Shown here: positions 21,651-33,599 of the stretch, piece by piece | How positions within the stretch are numbered: position 1 is the stretch's first letter | Layout: every line of letters begins with the position of its first letter | Assembly: GCA_964034945.1 (NCBI GenBank) | Contig: OZ035960.1 | Span: forward strand, 46,975,002-47,039,001 | Origin: Chrysopilus asiliformis | Taxonomy: Eukaryota; Arthropoda; Insecta; Diptera; Rhagionidae | Length of the DNA stretch: 64,000 nt | Direction: 5' to 3' | Notes under the pieces: model-generated | Seen by the model: the letters and a program-made list of their open reading frames with translations, nothing else | Told to the model about the DNA's origin: nothing | Databases searched by the model: none | Program-made: the position numbers and the translations under genes

Positions 21651-23135
21651 TTTTAACAAAACATAAAAAAAGCTACAACTGCCAGGGGTCAATCGTCAAA
21701 TATTGTAGATGATGACAGACAAAATGTTTATTTTAAAAAATCCATTTGTATAGGAGTGGGGAAAGCCGTGGTCTGATTGGATTTTGATGTATGGAACAGT
21801 TATGAAAAATCATATTCTAAAGACATTTCGTCTTTATAAATTTGTGGAGACTGTGCACTGTTTTCAATAAATAACAAAAAAAAACCAATTTAAATGGAGG
21901 AGGGGGAAAGAGTAATCTAACTATATTTTAATGTTCGGATAAGTGATGTAAAATTCTATTCTAAATACATTTTACCTTTATAAATTTTTTAATATGACTC
22001 ACCGTTTTCAAGAAAATTGCAAAAAACTGTTTCGTGTGTATGGAGGAGGAGAGAAGGGGTGGTCCGATTGGATTTTGTTGTATGAAGTAGTTATGTAGAA
22101 TTATATTCTAATTTTATTTTTATAAATTTTTCAATACGGTGCACAGTTTGCGAGAAAACAGGAAAAAAGTATTCCATTCTTAAGGGAGAGGGGGAAGCAG
22201 CGGTCCGATTGTGTTTCGATGTATGGATGAGTTATGTAAAATCATATTATAAATACGTTTTACTTTAATAAATTTTTCAATGTGATTCACCGTTGTCGAG
22301 AAAAATCCAAAAAACTTTCATTTGTATCGCGTCTTTCAACAAGGACATAACAATTTTGTATTTAAATAAAACACAGAATAATTGAGATATCGGGCTGAAA
22401 TTTATTCCAGGTGTAGTGGACATGTTACATTTAAGTATGAAATTCGATGTCGTTCATATAGCCACCGCTAGCACGTTTGCACTGATTGATTCTTTGGAAC
22501 CAATTTTCCACACATATCGGCCGGAACGTTGGCAATTTCGCATTCGATATTGTTCCTGAGCTCCTCTAACGTTGTTGGCTTGTTGGCATAAACCAACGAC
22601 TTAACATAACCCCATAAAAAGAAATCCAACGGCGTTAAATCGCATGAGCGAGGTGGCCATTCGACCGGACCATTTCCCGAGATTACACGATTGCGACCAC
22701 CGACTCAGAATTTCGGTAGTAAGTTTTAATAATTTTCAAACGTTGCTCATTCGTGAACTTCACCATGATATAAATGTAAACCTTGACTGACGTTTTAGCA
22801 TTGCCAGATCATAAAAAAAGTTTTAGGTGCGTTTTTATTAAAATACAAAATTATTATGTCCTTGTTGAAAGACCCTTTACTTTTACCCATTCAAGAACTT
22901 AGCCTAGCCATTTACGAGAAACGTAACTGTACAATATTTCAAGTGTCTAGCTCAATTCTTTAGAAAGGTGTTGTGTTCATGGACGGACAAACGGACAGAC
23001 ATGCGGGACTCAAAATCTCTTTTAAGCAAAATCTTTTTTGGGGTGGTTCATTTTTGTGTCAGACGATTGGTTCGATGTGTTACATATGCTATTCTAAATC
23101 TAATATACTCCTGTATCATATAGAGTATAAAAATG
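21650..23135 (-). mobile_element. Dispersed (GTCY)n element, family B copy, interrupted
   Basis: The left edge 'caggggtcaatcgtcaaata' and GATGACAGACAAAA start a run of four to five diverged tandem units of about 120 bp ('ggtccgattggattttg...tatggaa'). A Tc1/mariner derivative is inserted at 22329-22875, after which the element resumes at 'caagaacttagcc' and ends with a short GACGGAC tract and 'attggttcgatgtgttaca'. Confidence 0.65.
22329..22875 (-). mobile_element. Non-autonomous Tc1/mariner-superfamily element, copy 2
   Basis: Same TIR (CTTTCAACAAGGACATAACA and complement) and interior as 8322-8880. The transposase fragment on the minus strand is more damaged here. It lies nested in a family-B element. 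Confidence 0.78.
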
Positions 23136-23186
23136 TATAGCGTTTTTTCAAATTAAATCAATCTTATACATAACATTTTGGAAACT

Positions 23187-23428
23187 ACCTGGGCACCAAT
23201 CATGTATTCCGACGCGTCTCTGTCTTCCAACTTCGACGCAGCTTTTAACTCTTGACTTCGCCATATCAGCAGCTTCAAATTTCCTGGAATGTGGGTCAGA
23301 ATCACCTTTCGATTCATAGTGACGATTTCGCGAAATTTCAAGCTGCAGATATGGCGAAGTCAAGAGTCAAAAGCTGCGGCGAAGTCGAAAGACAGAGACG
23401 CGTCGGAATACATGATTGGTACCCTGGT
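23187..23428. mobile_element. Foldback/hairpin MITE, about 240 bp
   Basis: Imperfect arms of about 95 bp: the left has 'accaatcatgtattccgacg', the right ends in its complement. A centre of about 50 bp separates them. Short open frames through both arms arise from the symmetry. Confidence 0.75.
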
Positions 23429-23797
23429 TTTTGTAGTTCCAAATAATTTTCAATGTCGAATTTTCATTAGTAAATATTGAATAATTTAGAATTAAAAAAA
23501 AACAATGGGAAACTTGCTTATTGAGTCATTAGGTAATCTTTTAAAATCAAGTTTCCAATGTTTTCAATGTTACACACAAATTTTAACACAAAAGCAAAGG
23601 TTTTTGTGTTTAATTGGCTGTAAACCACTAATGACCGATGGTATCAAGAATATAAGCGATAACTTTTTTTCCACCATTCCCAAGTTAAGTCAAGCTTTGG
23701 GGTTTTTGTAATTTTGGAACTTTTGTCATTTTTAGTTAAAAGTTTTGAAAATCATCACTTAAAAAATTTAATTCATTTTAATAGTGTATAATACAGT
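23429..23797. other. Upstream flank of gene 6
   Basis: AT-rich. No convincing TATA box at the usual distance; GTGTATAATAC just before the ATG is too close. A 68-codon frame at 23505 has no supporting pattern. Confidence 0.35.
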
Positions 23798-24599
23798 ATG
23801 ACACATTTTAGTGTAATATTTTTCGGACTGCTTTTAACAGTCTCAATCACTGCCCAAATTGCGACCTCATTTTGTCCGCAGCATTACTTTTACTGGTTTG
23901 GTATTTGCAGAAAATGTCCTGTGAATTGCGGTATAGGAGGGACTTGTGACGGATATATGTGTTTTTGCTATACGGGATACACTTTTGATCGGGTTATTCG
24001 ACAATGTGTGCCGTTTTGTACAAAGTCAGTGAAATACACTTTGATAACATAGATTTTCTTTTTACATGAATTACATTTTCAGGGACTGTGGGAGAAACGG
24101 TGACTGTGTGAGGCCAAACATTTGCCAATTGAAATTTTCCAACACGACCCAACCGAATAGCACGGAAGAAAGTAAACCATTTGAGTCGATCGAAATTGAT
24201 TCAACTACAAAACCTACTACTGTGATTCCGGACAGATCCAACATTGTGTGTAATTTCAAGGGTATATGCACATGCAAAAAAGGATATAAATGGGAGGAAG
24301 GGGGCTGTATTCCAGATTGTTTGGACACATGCCTGAATGGAAAATGCGTTGGGCCCGGCCAATGCGTCTGCAATTCTGGCTACCAAATGGACTACAATTT
24401 GGGTGATTGTGTACCAATTTGTGATGAGCCTTGCGAGAATGGTTTCTGTTCGGATCGAAATATCTGCACCTGTAATGAGGGATTCCAAATAATTGGTTTT
24501 AGTGATCTTTTCAAATGTGTTCCGATTCCGGAGCAATCAGATGAAGAAGAATTCGACATTGACATCCGTTTCGGCGATATAATGGATAATATTAAATAG
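23798..24599 (+). CDS. Secreted Nimrod-like protein with S/T/E-rich linker and acidic tail
   Basis: Exons 23798-24024 and 24083-24599, joined in phase 2 (GTCAGT donor, TTTTCAG acceptor), give 247 residues. The signal peptide is MTHFSVIFFGLLLTVSITAQ. The header is C-x(10)-C-x2-C with an aromatic run (PQHYFYWFG), close to genes 7 and 8. One NIM repeat lies in exon 1. Exon 2 opens with half-EGF (CGRNGDC-x2-PNIC) and a linker rich in Ser, Thr and Glu with two Asn glycosylation sequons. A shortened EGF without the first Cys pair and two full NIM repeats follow. The tail is strongly acidic and ends DIDIRFGDIMDNIK. A pseudogene copy of this tail lies at 21201. No membrane helix beyond the signal. 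Secreted; function unknown. Confidence 0.88.
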
Positions 24600-24605
24600 C
24601 AAAAA

Positions 24606-24990
24606 ATTATTTACTGATTTCTCGAAATATTTATTTTTAAAAACCGTTTAAAATGCTAAATTGTTATTGATAGAAAATATTTAAATACGATGAATAATAC
24701 ATATTTTACTAGTGTTTTTATTGTAACAGTGTGTTCCCAACTTTTTCAGTGGTTTGTACCCTTTGGAATCTGAATTCATTTTCCCGAACATCCTTGAAGA
24801 AAATTTTAGGAACTTTTAACTATATTTCACAATTTTTTAATAGTAAAACATGTTCTGCGGGTAAAAAAAGGAAAAAATCTTGGAAGAAAAAAAATAGCCA
24901 TTGTAAGCAGAAAAGTTATAGAAAAATCTCAGTTGTGATCAACACAAAACTTTCCACTGCAATTTTAGTCGGAAAACAATATGTAAGAAA
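24606..24990. other. 3' flank of gene 6, nothing recognised
   Basis: AT-rich. No perfect AATAAA was found near the stop. An open frame at 24731-25069 is Lys/Ser-rich and runs into a repeat; it is not supported. Confidence 0.35.
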
Positions 24991-25420
24991 TAATATTTTT
25001 CCAAGAGAACTGTTAGAGATACGTATAAAACATTACAGCAAAAAATGTAGAAAATTTTCTTTCATATAAACTTGATTGTATGCATTTTTTCACAAAAGTG
25101 CATACTTTTCGAGAGATTTTCAAAAAAATTGATTCTTTTTCAAATATTTTGAGACCGTTAGAGATATAAAAAACTATTAAAGCAGAAAAGGCAGAACATT
25201 TTATATTCTTCAAACTTTGTTATATAAATTTTTTTTCCCAAAAGCGTATAAGTTTCGAAAATTTTTCAAAAAAACAGTGTTTTTTCAAGAAAAATGTATG
25301 GAGGTACCCGTTATAGCTACCGTTACGTTGATAGAAAACTACGGTTTTTGTAAAAATTTATTTCAAAAAAATTTCAAGTCGCTTAATTTTATTTTGCGCC
25401 ACAGGGAAAACTTTAAGAAA
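24990..25420. repeat. Dispersed repeat, family E copy
   Basis: Contains 'ctgttagagatacgtataaaac', 'aaatattttgagaccgttag' and 'ggaggtacccgttatagcta', shared with 2580-3060 in the same orientation and with 56400-56650 inverted. Confidence 0.65.
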
Positions 25421-25429
25421 CGAACATTC

Positions 25430-25860
25430 CGCTAATGAAATTTTTTGAGCCGCAGTCGATTACGCTAGTGGCAGTAATTTCTGAGGAAACTGCGCCGCAA
25501 TCGAAAATTCTTGGGTCTCGAGATAATTTTTTTAGTGATTAAGAAATCACAACGCTAAATTTTATAATTCCGGGACAAAAGTTTAGTTTCCGGGACGCAA
25601 TGACAACATACATAAATACATATATATAATCTAGTAATGCCCCGGTCATTCCGGTACGCACGGTGAACCTAGTATTAAACCAACTTATTTAACCAGATTG
25701 GGGTCAAAACAGTGTTAAAGTAAGTAGTTTTTGAAGCAAGAATGTCAAAAAAAAAAAAAAAAACGAAAATGTCTACTGAACAACACCATGAAGTGTTTAC
25801 TTTCAGCTATGTTTTGAGGCGGTGCTAATTTCTGTCCCGATTTTTTGGAGAGTGTACAAT
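25430..25860. repeat. Mixed short repeats
   Basis: 25440-25510 has GCCGCAGTCG and GCGCCGCAATCG words found also at 39300-39990. 25530-25620 is the inverse of 3640-3746. A (TA)n tract and an A17 run lie at about 25620 and 25748. There is no gene. Confidence 0.5.
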
Positions 25861-26029
25861 ATTTTTTTTTCTATACGTATAGTCGGCGTTTTTAAATAAC
25901 TATATATTATTTGAATACTAAAATAATAAAATACATTATGAAAAAATATATATAGGTGGCAAACACAGGATAAAATTTAGAGACACTCTTTTCGGCTTAC
26001 TAAAAAGAATCAAATAAACATAAGAAAAG

Positions 26030-26548
26030 CTAAAGTTGACAGGGGTAACCGTCGAATACTCTATATGAGAATCATATAGAAGTATATTATATTTAGTATA
26101 TCGTTTGTAACGCATCGAACCAATCGTCGTACACAAAAATGTACTAGACCAGGTGTTTGGGATAAAAAAAAAAGAGTTTGAATACCGCATGTACGTCTAT
26201 TCGTCTGTTCGTTTGTCTGTTTGTCTGTCCGTGACCCCCAGAACTTTTGATGGAATTGAACTAGAGGCTTGCAACTTTTACAGTTGCGTTTCTCATAAAT
26301 ATGTTCTTGTACGGGGAAATCGGATAATTCCTTCTCCTTTGGTCCATACAAACAGAACAGCTTTTTTTTGCCATTTTCTCGAAAACGGTGCATCGTATCG
26401 AGAAGTTTATAAAGATGAGATGTGTTTAAAAAATGATTTTACATAACCCCTCCGTACATCAAAATCCAATCGAACTAATCCTTCTCCCCTCTCCCACACA
26501 AAAGATTATTTTTAAATGAAAATTTTGTCTGTTCTCATATGTATATAG
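26030..26548 (+). mobile_element. Dispersed (GTCY)n element, family B copy
   Basis: The head has 'tatatgagaatcatatagaa' and 'gtaacgcatcgaaccaatcg', a GTCTGTTTGTCTGTCC tract at 26205-26230, then the family body ('catcaaaatccaatcgaact') and the end 'attttgtctgttctcatat'. A hairpin MITE abuts its right end. Confidence 0.65.
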
Positions 26549-26686
26549 TAATCACCCCGATTGCGAGTGTCGTGTCGTTTTCGACAAGAGTCGTTTTACG
26601 TGTTGTTGTTGGTAGAAAAACACTAACAACAACACGTAAAACGACTCTTGTCGAAAACGACACGACACTCGCAATCGGGCTGATTA
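26549..26686. mobile_element. Hairpin MITE with TTGTTGTTGG loop, copy 1
   Basis: Near-perfect arms of about 62 bp (left begins TAATCA, inner CGATTGCGAGTGTCGTGTCG) flank the loop GGTAGAAAAACACTAAC. The element at 62463-62598 has the same loop and loop-proximal bases but different arms. Confidence 0.8.
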
Positions 26687-26836
26687 TTTGGTAATTATAG
26701 CTTTCCGAATGTTTCTTTTGTTTTTTATAAAAAAATAATAATAATATTAACAGATTTTATTAGTTATTAAATTTTTAAATATATTTATCTTATTTATAGT
26801 TAATTAATCAACAAAACCACACAAAATATTTCCAAG

Positions 26837-26866
26837 TTGTCGTTAATTAAAATATAAAAAGTGGTA
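26837..26866 (+). promoter_or_regulatory. Core promoter of gene 7
   Basis: TTAATTAAAATATAAAAAGTGG with TATAAAAA at 26853-26860. The block from about 26800 on aligns with the region upstream of gene 8 (33600-33660), indicating duplication of promoter and gene together. The ATG is about 140 bp downstream. Confidence 0.65.
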
Positions 26867-26994
26867 TTTGGTATATTTTATCGATTTTAGTCGATTTTGT
26901 CCTACATAAATAATTCAGATGCAATAAAAATTGCAGCATTTTTGAGCTTACATTTCACTGAATAGGTTGCAAGTGAAAAGTAGTTTTAAAAGGA

Positions 26995-27950
26995 ATGGCT
27001 TGGGTGAGTTTATTTATTTTGGGACTTTTGTCAGTAGCTGCAAATATTGGCGAAGTTTCGACACAATGTCCTCAACACTATTATTACGCGATGGGATATT
27101 GTTATCCTTGTCAATTTGATTGCGGAAGAGGGGGAACGTGTTATGGAACGATTTGCCAGTGCTATGATGGGTACGCTTATGATTCAAGGTTCAAAAACTG
27201 TGTGCCAATTTGTGAAGGGTGAGTTTAAAAAAGAAATTATTACAAGTTCTCTAAAATATTTTTGCTGATTAAAGGGGATGTAAAAAAGATCATGTTTGTA
27301 CTGAACCAAATGTCTGCACATTATTCGGAGCGAAGGGATCAGCTGAGAAGGAAGAAGAAATCCCAGTCGAGGTAACAACACCAAGACCAAGGTGTCGTTC
27401 AGGATGTGTAAATGCTAAATGTACAGGACTCGATGAATGCACTTGTTATAACGGCTACAAAAAAGTCAGCAAATTCGAATGTGGGGCAGAGTGTCCTAAT
27501 GGATGCGAAAATGGGAAATGTGTGACCCCAGGGAAATGTAAATGTAATAAGGGATACAAACTGGAGAAAAGCAAGTGTGTTCCAAAGTGTCCAGAAAGTT
27601 GTTTGAGAGGAAAATGTTTCGAACCTGGAGTATGCACTTGTGACTCTGGTTATGAAATGATACTAGACAGATGTGAACTAACAAATATTCCACTCATGCT
27701 ATCACCGGTGCCTCCACCTACACCTTCACAACCACCACCACCACCACCACCACCACCACCACCACCACCACCACCGCCACCACCGCCACCACCACCGCCA
27801 CCACCACCGCCACCACCACCGCCACCACCACCGCCACCACCACCGCCACCACCACCACCACTATCACCAATTTCATCGCCGTTAGAACCACCTGTGCCAT
27901 CAAAAGAAGAAAATATTTATGACTACGAAGATGTAGGCGTGTCATTTTAA
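26995..27950 (+). CDS. Secreted Nimrod-like protein with a long polyproline tract
   Basis: Exons 26995-27218 and 27275-27950, joined in phase 2, give 299 residues. The signal peptide is MAWVSLFILGLLSVAANIG. The header is C-PQHYYYAMGY-C, then a NIM repeat, half-EGF (CKKDHVC-x2-PNVC), an acidic linker (EKEEEIPVEV), three NIM repeats, then a proline block of about 55 residues with a near-continuous run of more than 30 prolines (27735-27862), encoded by CCA/CCG triplets. The tail is YDYEDVGVSF. The sister gene at 33759 has a fifth full NIM repeat where this gene has polyproline. AATAAA is at 28044-28049. Read length through the CCN microsatellite may vary between individuals. Secreted; polyproline might act as a stiff spacer or SH3/profilin-like ligand, but that is speculation. 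Confidence 0.88.
27725..27862 (+). repeat. (CCA/CCG)n coding microsatellite
   Basis: Uninterrupted proline codons within exon 2 of gene 7. The pattern ccaccaccg repeats in the middle part, indicating slippage growth. Confidence 0.95.
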
Positions 27951-28049
27951 TAAACGAGACAATTTTTCTCCACTTGAATCTCCAGAGTAAAACAAGAAAA
28001 CTTCTCAATCGGTGTATTTTCAAATATTTTCTAATTACGATTTAATAAA

Positions 28050-28713
28050 AGGATGCTTAATAATACAAATGTTTCATTTAATGACATTGACGATTTTCGA
28101 CTAGCTTTTAAACTCAATTTTCGAACGGTATTTCATATAGATTTCCGATAAAAAGACTTTTGAATCTTCTTCCTTTAATTCAAACTACCACTGTATTTGT
28201 ACCAAAAATACTGCATTTCTCGTATTTTCTTCTAACATTCTGATTAATGAAACTGAAAATTAATAGTGACGTATGTCTTTTGACATGCTTATTCATTTAA
28301 GATTCCATACGATAACTGCCTCGTTTTCACGTTCTCGAGATCGAAATATTTTTAGACACCACATGATGGGTACCTTTGTTTAAATCATTTATATAATATG
28401 GCTTCTGAAAGACGCCAATTTGTTTTTTATGTATGCGTATATACATATTGTATTGTTACCGCAGTTGCGTATGTGTGTCAAATTTCAACTCAATCGAATA
28501 TGTGAAAGCTGCCAAAATTAAACTACAAGATTTGACCCGGACAGACTAAAAAAAAACAAGCTAACTAAAAGCTTTTAAAAAAATGGAACCAAAACCAAAC
28601 AAGTTTTAAAAAAAGAGAGCCAGACTAATATCAAATCAGTTTACAAAACAAATGCTGTAACCAAAGCAAAAACCACAAAATTTTCCAATACTTCGGTTCG
28701 GTTCAAATTTCTA
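28050..28713. other. Intergenic DNA with a family-D fragment
   Basis: 28425-28540 has 'tattgttaccgcagttgcgt...caagatttgacccggac', part of family D. The rest is AT-rich without features. Confidence 0.45.
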
Positions 28714-29278
28714 TTTTTATACCCGTATGGTGAAACCAAAGGGTATATTAGATTTGCCTTACCGTTTGTAACGCCAAGATCCCGTCATCACACAAAAAAA
28801 TGAATTACACCATTGTGTTTAGAATGATAAAAAAAGTTGAATTTAGCATGTCCGTCTGTCTGTCCGTCTGTCTGTCCGTCTGTCTGTCCGTCTGTGGCGC
28901 GGATTGCGGGCGCACGGATTGAGCTAGAGACTTGAAATTTTGCACAGATCCGTTTTTCGTAAAATGTGAGGCTAAGTTCGTTAATGGGCAAAAATGGACC
29001 ATTAGGGGGGGTACCCCCCATACGAACGAAAACTTTTTTTATGAATATCTCAAAAACGGTTAATTTTATCAAAAAAGTCCAAGAACAAAAGTTATTTAGG
29101 ATATGATTCTACATAAAACTCCCATACATGAAAATCCGATTGGAATAAATTTTAAAAAATCTTTTTGGAAAATTTGACTTCAAAGTGGAATTTTGATACA
29201 ACTGTTCGCTGTTCACTTAAATCACCATACGGGTTTTCAATAATTGCCAGATTGGCAATTATAGCTTTTGTTATGTTT
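28714..29278 (+). mobile_element. Dispersed (GTCY)n element, family A copy 2
   Basis: Complete-looking copy from TTTTTATACCCGTATGG to 'agcttttgttatgttt'. A GTCTGTCTGTCCGTC tract lies at 28849-28893. A GGGGGGTACCCCCC palindrome lies at about 29005. No protein gene. Confidence 0.85.
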
Positions 29279-29953
29279 AGGATTGATTCTTTTATAATTT
29301 TCTATTTTCAACCACATTAAGTGAGGACTTTTCTACGTTAATTTACGTTAATTAAAAGTCAGGACTTTTCTACGTTAATTTAGCACACAAAAAAATGTTT
29401 CGTTGCCCTAAATCTCGAGTAATATAACTACTTTACGCAATGCTCGATTTAAAAAAATGCTCGAATTATGCACAAGAAAATTTTTTTTTGATTTATAAAT
29501 AACTTGTAACAACAAAAAATTTTCCATTAACTGCGTAGACATGCATTACCAGCATGTTTTTTTTTTTTGGGATATTGATTGTTGCAATCTCGCGATTTGT
29601 GCAAACGGCTTTAATTTTACCTGGTCCAAAAATCGGGCTTTGACTGTAATATTCTCAGGAAAAGCAAAAACCACTGAACAGGAACCGAAACCATAATTAC
29701 TGTACCATTGACATCTTAGGGAACCAAAACCAAATCCAGGAATCTTATTCACCCTTGAACCAAAACCGAACTATACCTATTCAAAAAACAGTTGGTTTGA
29801 ATATCTTAAAGTAATCAGTGAGACCGGAGCAAATGAAGGTTGATCAAGTTATACCTAGAGTCCGACCGAAGGTCAGTTTTTGGCCGAATTTCGGCATTTT
29901 TGTAAAGGTTGGCATTAAAGCTGAGACGAATGTTTATAATTTTATTGTCGTTA
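29279..29953. other. Intergenic DNA, nothing recognised
   Basis: AT-rich. An 'aggacttttctacgttaatt' word is duplicated at 29324 and 29363. No gene recognised. Confidence 0.35.
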
Positions 29954-30840
29954 ATGGTGGATCTCCATTACTGAAGCATTCGACGTGTGCAAAAATATAG
30001 AGACACACTTACGTAAAAAGGCCTTCGTAAAAAAGAGAGAGAACAACGTGTACAAAAAAAAAATGCAATATGTCGCCAGATGTCGCATTTGTAGTTTTTT
30101 TATAGGATGCACACGTCGCCAGATGTCGCGTTTGTAGATGAAGTTGAACGAGTTTAACTTTTCCTATAAAGATCGTGTGCAACTATAAAATTAAACTCAC
30201 ACATTCTCCGTAAACAAATAGTGAGGTCCAATACATTTAAGTTGTGTTTTGACATTTCTTGTTTGACTGCTGTAAAATTACGCATAGTGGTTCGCGAATC
30301 ACTACTTGCTTCTCAATTAATGGCCCAACCATTTGGAGAAGCTCTTCAAATTGTGTGGCCGTCATTCGCAAATATTTGCAGAAGAAACTCGAATGGCGTA
30401 TACAACGTACATAATGCTCCAAAAATGCTCACAAATGCCCCATTTATGTCCCGATCCTTGTAATATTCATGAACCCAGAACTTTCTCTTTTTTTTACGAC
30501 ACGGTCTTCATTGTCACTGTCACTTGTGCTATCTTCATCGAAAATTATATCGATTAGTAATTTTTTGCTATCCGAATCCATTTTATTACAATATTTAAAG
30601 ACGATGTCAACTGTCACACGGTTGGGAGATTTTTTTGAAGTGTAGCTAATGTTTGAAAGTTGAGTGTTGTGGTCATGGAATAAGGTTCAAATTCCTATGA
30701 CGTATATCCTATAAAACTACCTATAAAAACATCGCGTTCGTTTTCTGTCTTTCCCACTGACAATTACAGAGATTTGTCTCTTTCTATTTATATGCAATTT
30801 TTTGCACACGTCGAATGCTTCAGTAATGGAGATCCACCAT
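29954..30840 (-). mobile_element. PIF/Harbinger-like element with broken transposase
   Basis: TIRs of about 40 bp: ATGGTGGATCTCCATTACTG on the left and its complement ending at 30840. On the minus strand a degraded transposase start (about 30583 downward, with a frame break) leads to LRMTATQFEELLQMVGPLIE at about 30370-30300, which resembles the N-terminal region of PIF/Harbinger transposases. The catalytic region is absent. Confidence 0.7.
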
Positions 30841-31021
30841 AAAAATAATAGAAACGTTTTTTTAAATATATTGGAAATTTTTTTTTGATGTCTTGCATAA
30901 TCAGTCAATTGAAGACGGAAAATCGTACTTCATGGTTTTTCCACAAAGCGCTTTTACAATTCTTAGAAAACAGTGGTTTTGGAAAAAAAATTAGAAAATC
31001 GATTGCAATACAACTATTACG

Positions 31022-31154
31022 GATTAGGGAAATAGATTAGGGAAATAGATTAGGGAAATAGATTAGGGAAATAGATTAGGGAAATAGATTAGGGAAATAG
31101 ATTAGGGAAATAGATTAGGGAAATAGATTAGGGAAATAGATTAGGGAAATAGAT
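31022..31154 (+). repeat. 13-bp minisatellite (ATTAGGGAAATAG)n
   Basis: About ten tandem, essentially identical 13-bp units. Homogeneity implies recent expansion. Confidence 0.95.
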
Positions 31155-31439
31155 TTCCTCTTATTTTGTGCAATTTATTTTAGATTTCAATTAGAAATAA
31201 ATTTTGCCAATTTTTACGTCCTCCCGAGAAATGTCTCGTGGTGCCATTTCTAATTTCTTGGACAAAAATGTTCGAAAATAAACTTCTGGCCGAATATTTT
31301 GAATTCATGTAGAAATTTTACTGGCTTATCACAGGAAATAAATAATTTCCTATGATAAGCCGCTGTTTACCAAATACAGATTGGGAAACTTGATTTTAAA
31401 AAATAATAATAATAAAAATAAAAAATACGCCAAGCTTTG

Positions 31440-31960
31440 TAAGGGTCTAATTTTTTTCTTTTTTGTTTTTATTTCTTTGATATTTGACAGTCCAATAGAA
31501 CCTAAAACTAATACTTGGTTTGGCGAAAGATCTTGTAATTTTTGCGGTCGCTGAATCAGATTCTGACGTTAAGAACTTTGCACGGATAACGGAAGGTCCT
31601 GTAAGGATAACGGGCCTTACCAATGACCCGTGACTAACTTAGTAACAGCTTTTGGTGTGTGCGAAACGGGCTATTTGCTTGCTAATTTCGGTTCAAATCC
31701 TAGTTTTTATTGAAAAGTTTTAAATTCGCTGTGATAAATGTGTGAAAACTTACTAGAATTAGCAAGCAAATAGCCCGTTTCGCACACATCAAAAGCTGTT
31801 ACTAAGTTAGTCACGGGTCATTGGTAAGGCCCAACGTCATAATACTTTTCCTCAAATTTTCCGGAAAAAACTTATCTGGGGTTTGTTGAAATCGCTGAAT
31901 CCAATTCTGGAATAAAAAGATCGTAAAAATACCTCAAAGGCATTAAAGATATTTATTCGA
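31440..31960. repeat. Family-D repeat units, interrupted
   Basis: 'tggcgaaagatcttgtaat' and 'cggataacggaaggtcctgt' on the left, continuing at 31833 after the hairpin insertion at 31612-31832. Orientation is opposite to 9525. Confidence 0.55.
31612..31832. mobile_element. Hairpin MITE, about 220 bp
   Basis: Arms of about 76 bp (left starts GGGCCTTACCAATGACCCGT; right ends in its complement) separated by about 68 bp. It is inserted within family-D DNA, with ACG on both outer sides. Confidence 0.8.
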
Positions 31961-32116
31961 CGACTAAAAAGTATAAACAAGCGTGGCGAAAGACAGACGT
32001 CATTTTGGATTTTTAATACAAAATAACCAGGAAGGATAAAATAAAAAAAATTTAAAAAAAAACAATTTGAAAAAAATCTTTTTTTTTAAAAATATATTTA
32101 AAAGGAAAAAAATATT

Positions 32117-32211
32117 TTTTTGGTACTGTGTATCAGAAATAAAACCGAGGTAAAAGCATAAAAAATAAAATAAATATTTATCTCGCTTTTATTTCTGATA
32201 CACAGCACCAA
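32117..32211. repeat. Short inverted repeat
   Basis: TTTGGTACTGTGTATCAGAA is matched by TTCTGATACACAGCACCAAA about 50 bp later. Arms are about 29 bp; it may be a small MITE in AT-rich DNA. Confidence 0.65.
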
Positions 32212-32799
32212 AAAATTATTTTGTTCTTTATAGTGCGTTTACAAAAAAAGATTTTTTTTAATTCTTTTTAAAATCTTTTAATAAAAATATCTCAATTACG
32301 GTAAATATAACGGATAAATAAAAATTGTGGAGAATGCCATTCTCATTCAGTCATCGCATAAATACAACTAACAAAAAACCGATATTTTTCGAGATAATCG
32401 CAAAAAACTGGACTTTTTGAAATAATGGTATATCTCGATAACGGCTTGAGAGTTCTAGTACGCAGTTCTAGTAAAAGGCACAAATGGGGGAAATTTTATG
32501 GTTTTGTTATATATAAGGCTCATACATAAGATTCTGAAAAACGCATAGTTTCAGAGTAAATCGCAACAAACGAAATTGGGGTTTTTAAAAAGCCTTCATT
32601 TTGGTTATTTCCGGTTAACGGCTTTCCACCAAAAGTAGATAGGATCGTCCCATTCCAGTAGCAAACGCGTCTGTAAGCTCTAGCTCTATTAATTTTTGAG
32701 AAATTTTATACACAGACTGACAGACACTATGACAGATTTTTGTAATAATGATTCAGTCGACATTCATCATTTCTAGCGGAAATTAAGGAGTTGATTTTT

Positions 32800-33450
32800 T
32801 TTATGATTATAATTCTATAATATAATACGAGGAATGTCTGTCTGTCTGTCTGCACAAACGATCTCGAAAAGCCGCCTAACGATTCTCACGAAACTTGGGG
32901 GTTAGTGATTTTCGGAGACAAAAAACCGATCTAGATAGGTCTCACCTCTGAGAAAATTCCCCTTCGATACCCCTCGCCTGGTATCTTCGAATTGGGTGGT
33001 CCGATCTTAATGAAACTTTACAATATTACTAAGGGGGCTAAAGGCTTTTGATTTTTCCAATAAAAACCTGACTTTTCCCTCCCCTCGATACCCCTCGCCT
33101 GGTATCTTCGAATTGGGTGATCCGATCTTAATGAAACTTTACAGTATTACTAAGGGGGCTAAAGGCTTTCGATTTTTCCACTACAAACCTAACTTTTCAC
33201 TCCCCTCGATAACCCTCACCTGGTGTCTCAAAACAACGTTTCAAAAATCGGTGACAGCGATTACTCAATAACCACTCAACCGATTTCTATGAAATTTTGA
33301 TATCGCGCGTTAGTTTTAGTTCTAGCTTTCTAGGTCGGGAATTTAAAAACTCTGAAAAAACTCTGTAAAGATAATGTGAACTTAGTTTTTCCCCAAAAAT
33401 CAGCAAAAGTAGGATTCTGAGGTCTCCGAGCATGGCTCGGTCTTCCTGGT
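32800..33450 (+). repeat. Dispersed repeat, family C, with 121-bp tandem units
   Basis: A GTCTGTCTGTCTGTC tract at 32837 is followed by 'cacaaacgatctcgaaaagc'. Then 'gatacccctcgcctggtatc' recurs at 32966, 33087 and 33208 (diverged), a 121-bp period. The closing part mentions no coding motif. Confidence 0.8.
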
Positions 33451-33599
33451 ACTTATTTATTATACTACGTATAAAAAAGTAAAAATAGACTTATTAGTAA
33501 TGATGCAACAATGGTAATTAATATATGCTAATTAAAGAAAATTTTGTTAGATTATCAGAATTTTATTATGAGGTTATTTTCAAACTCTACTAAAGTTAA

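Noticed and set aside
17790..24599. Tails with RFG, RMG or RAG read as amidated neuropeptides
   Set aside because: No dibasic cleavage sites around them, and except in gene 4 the Gly is not terminal or followed by a basic residue.
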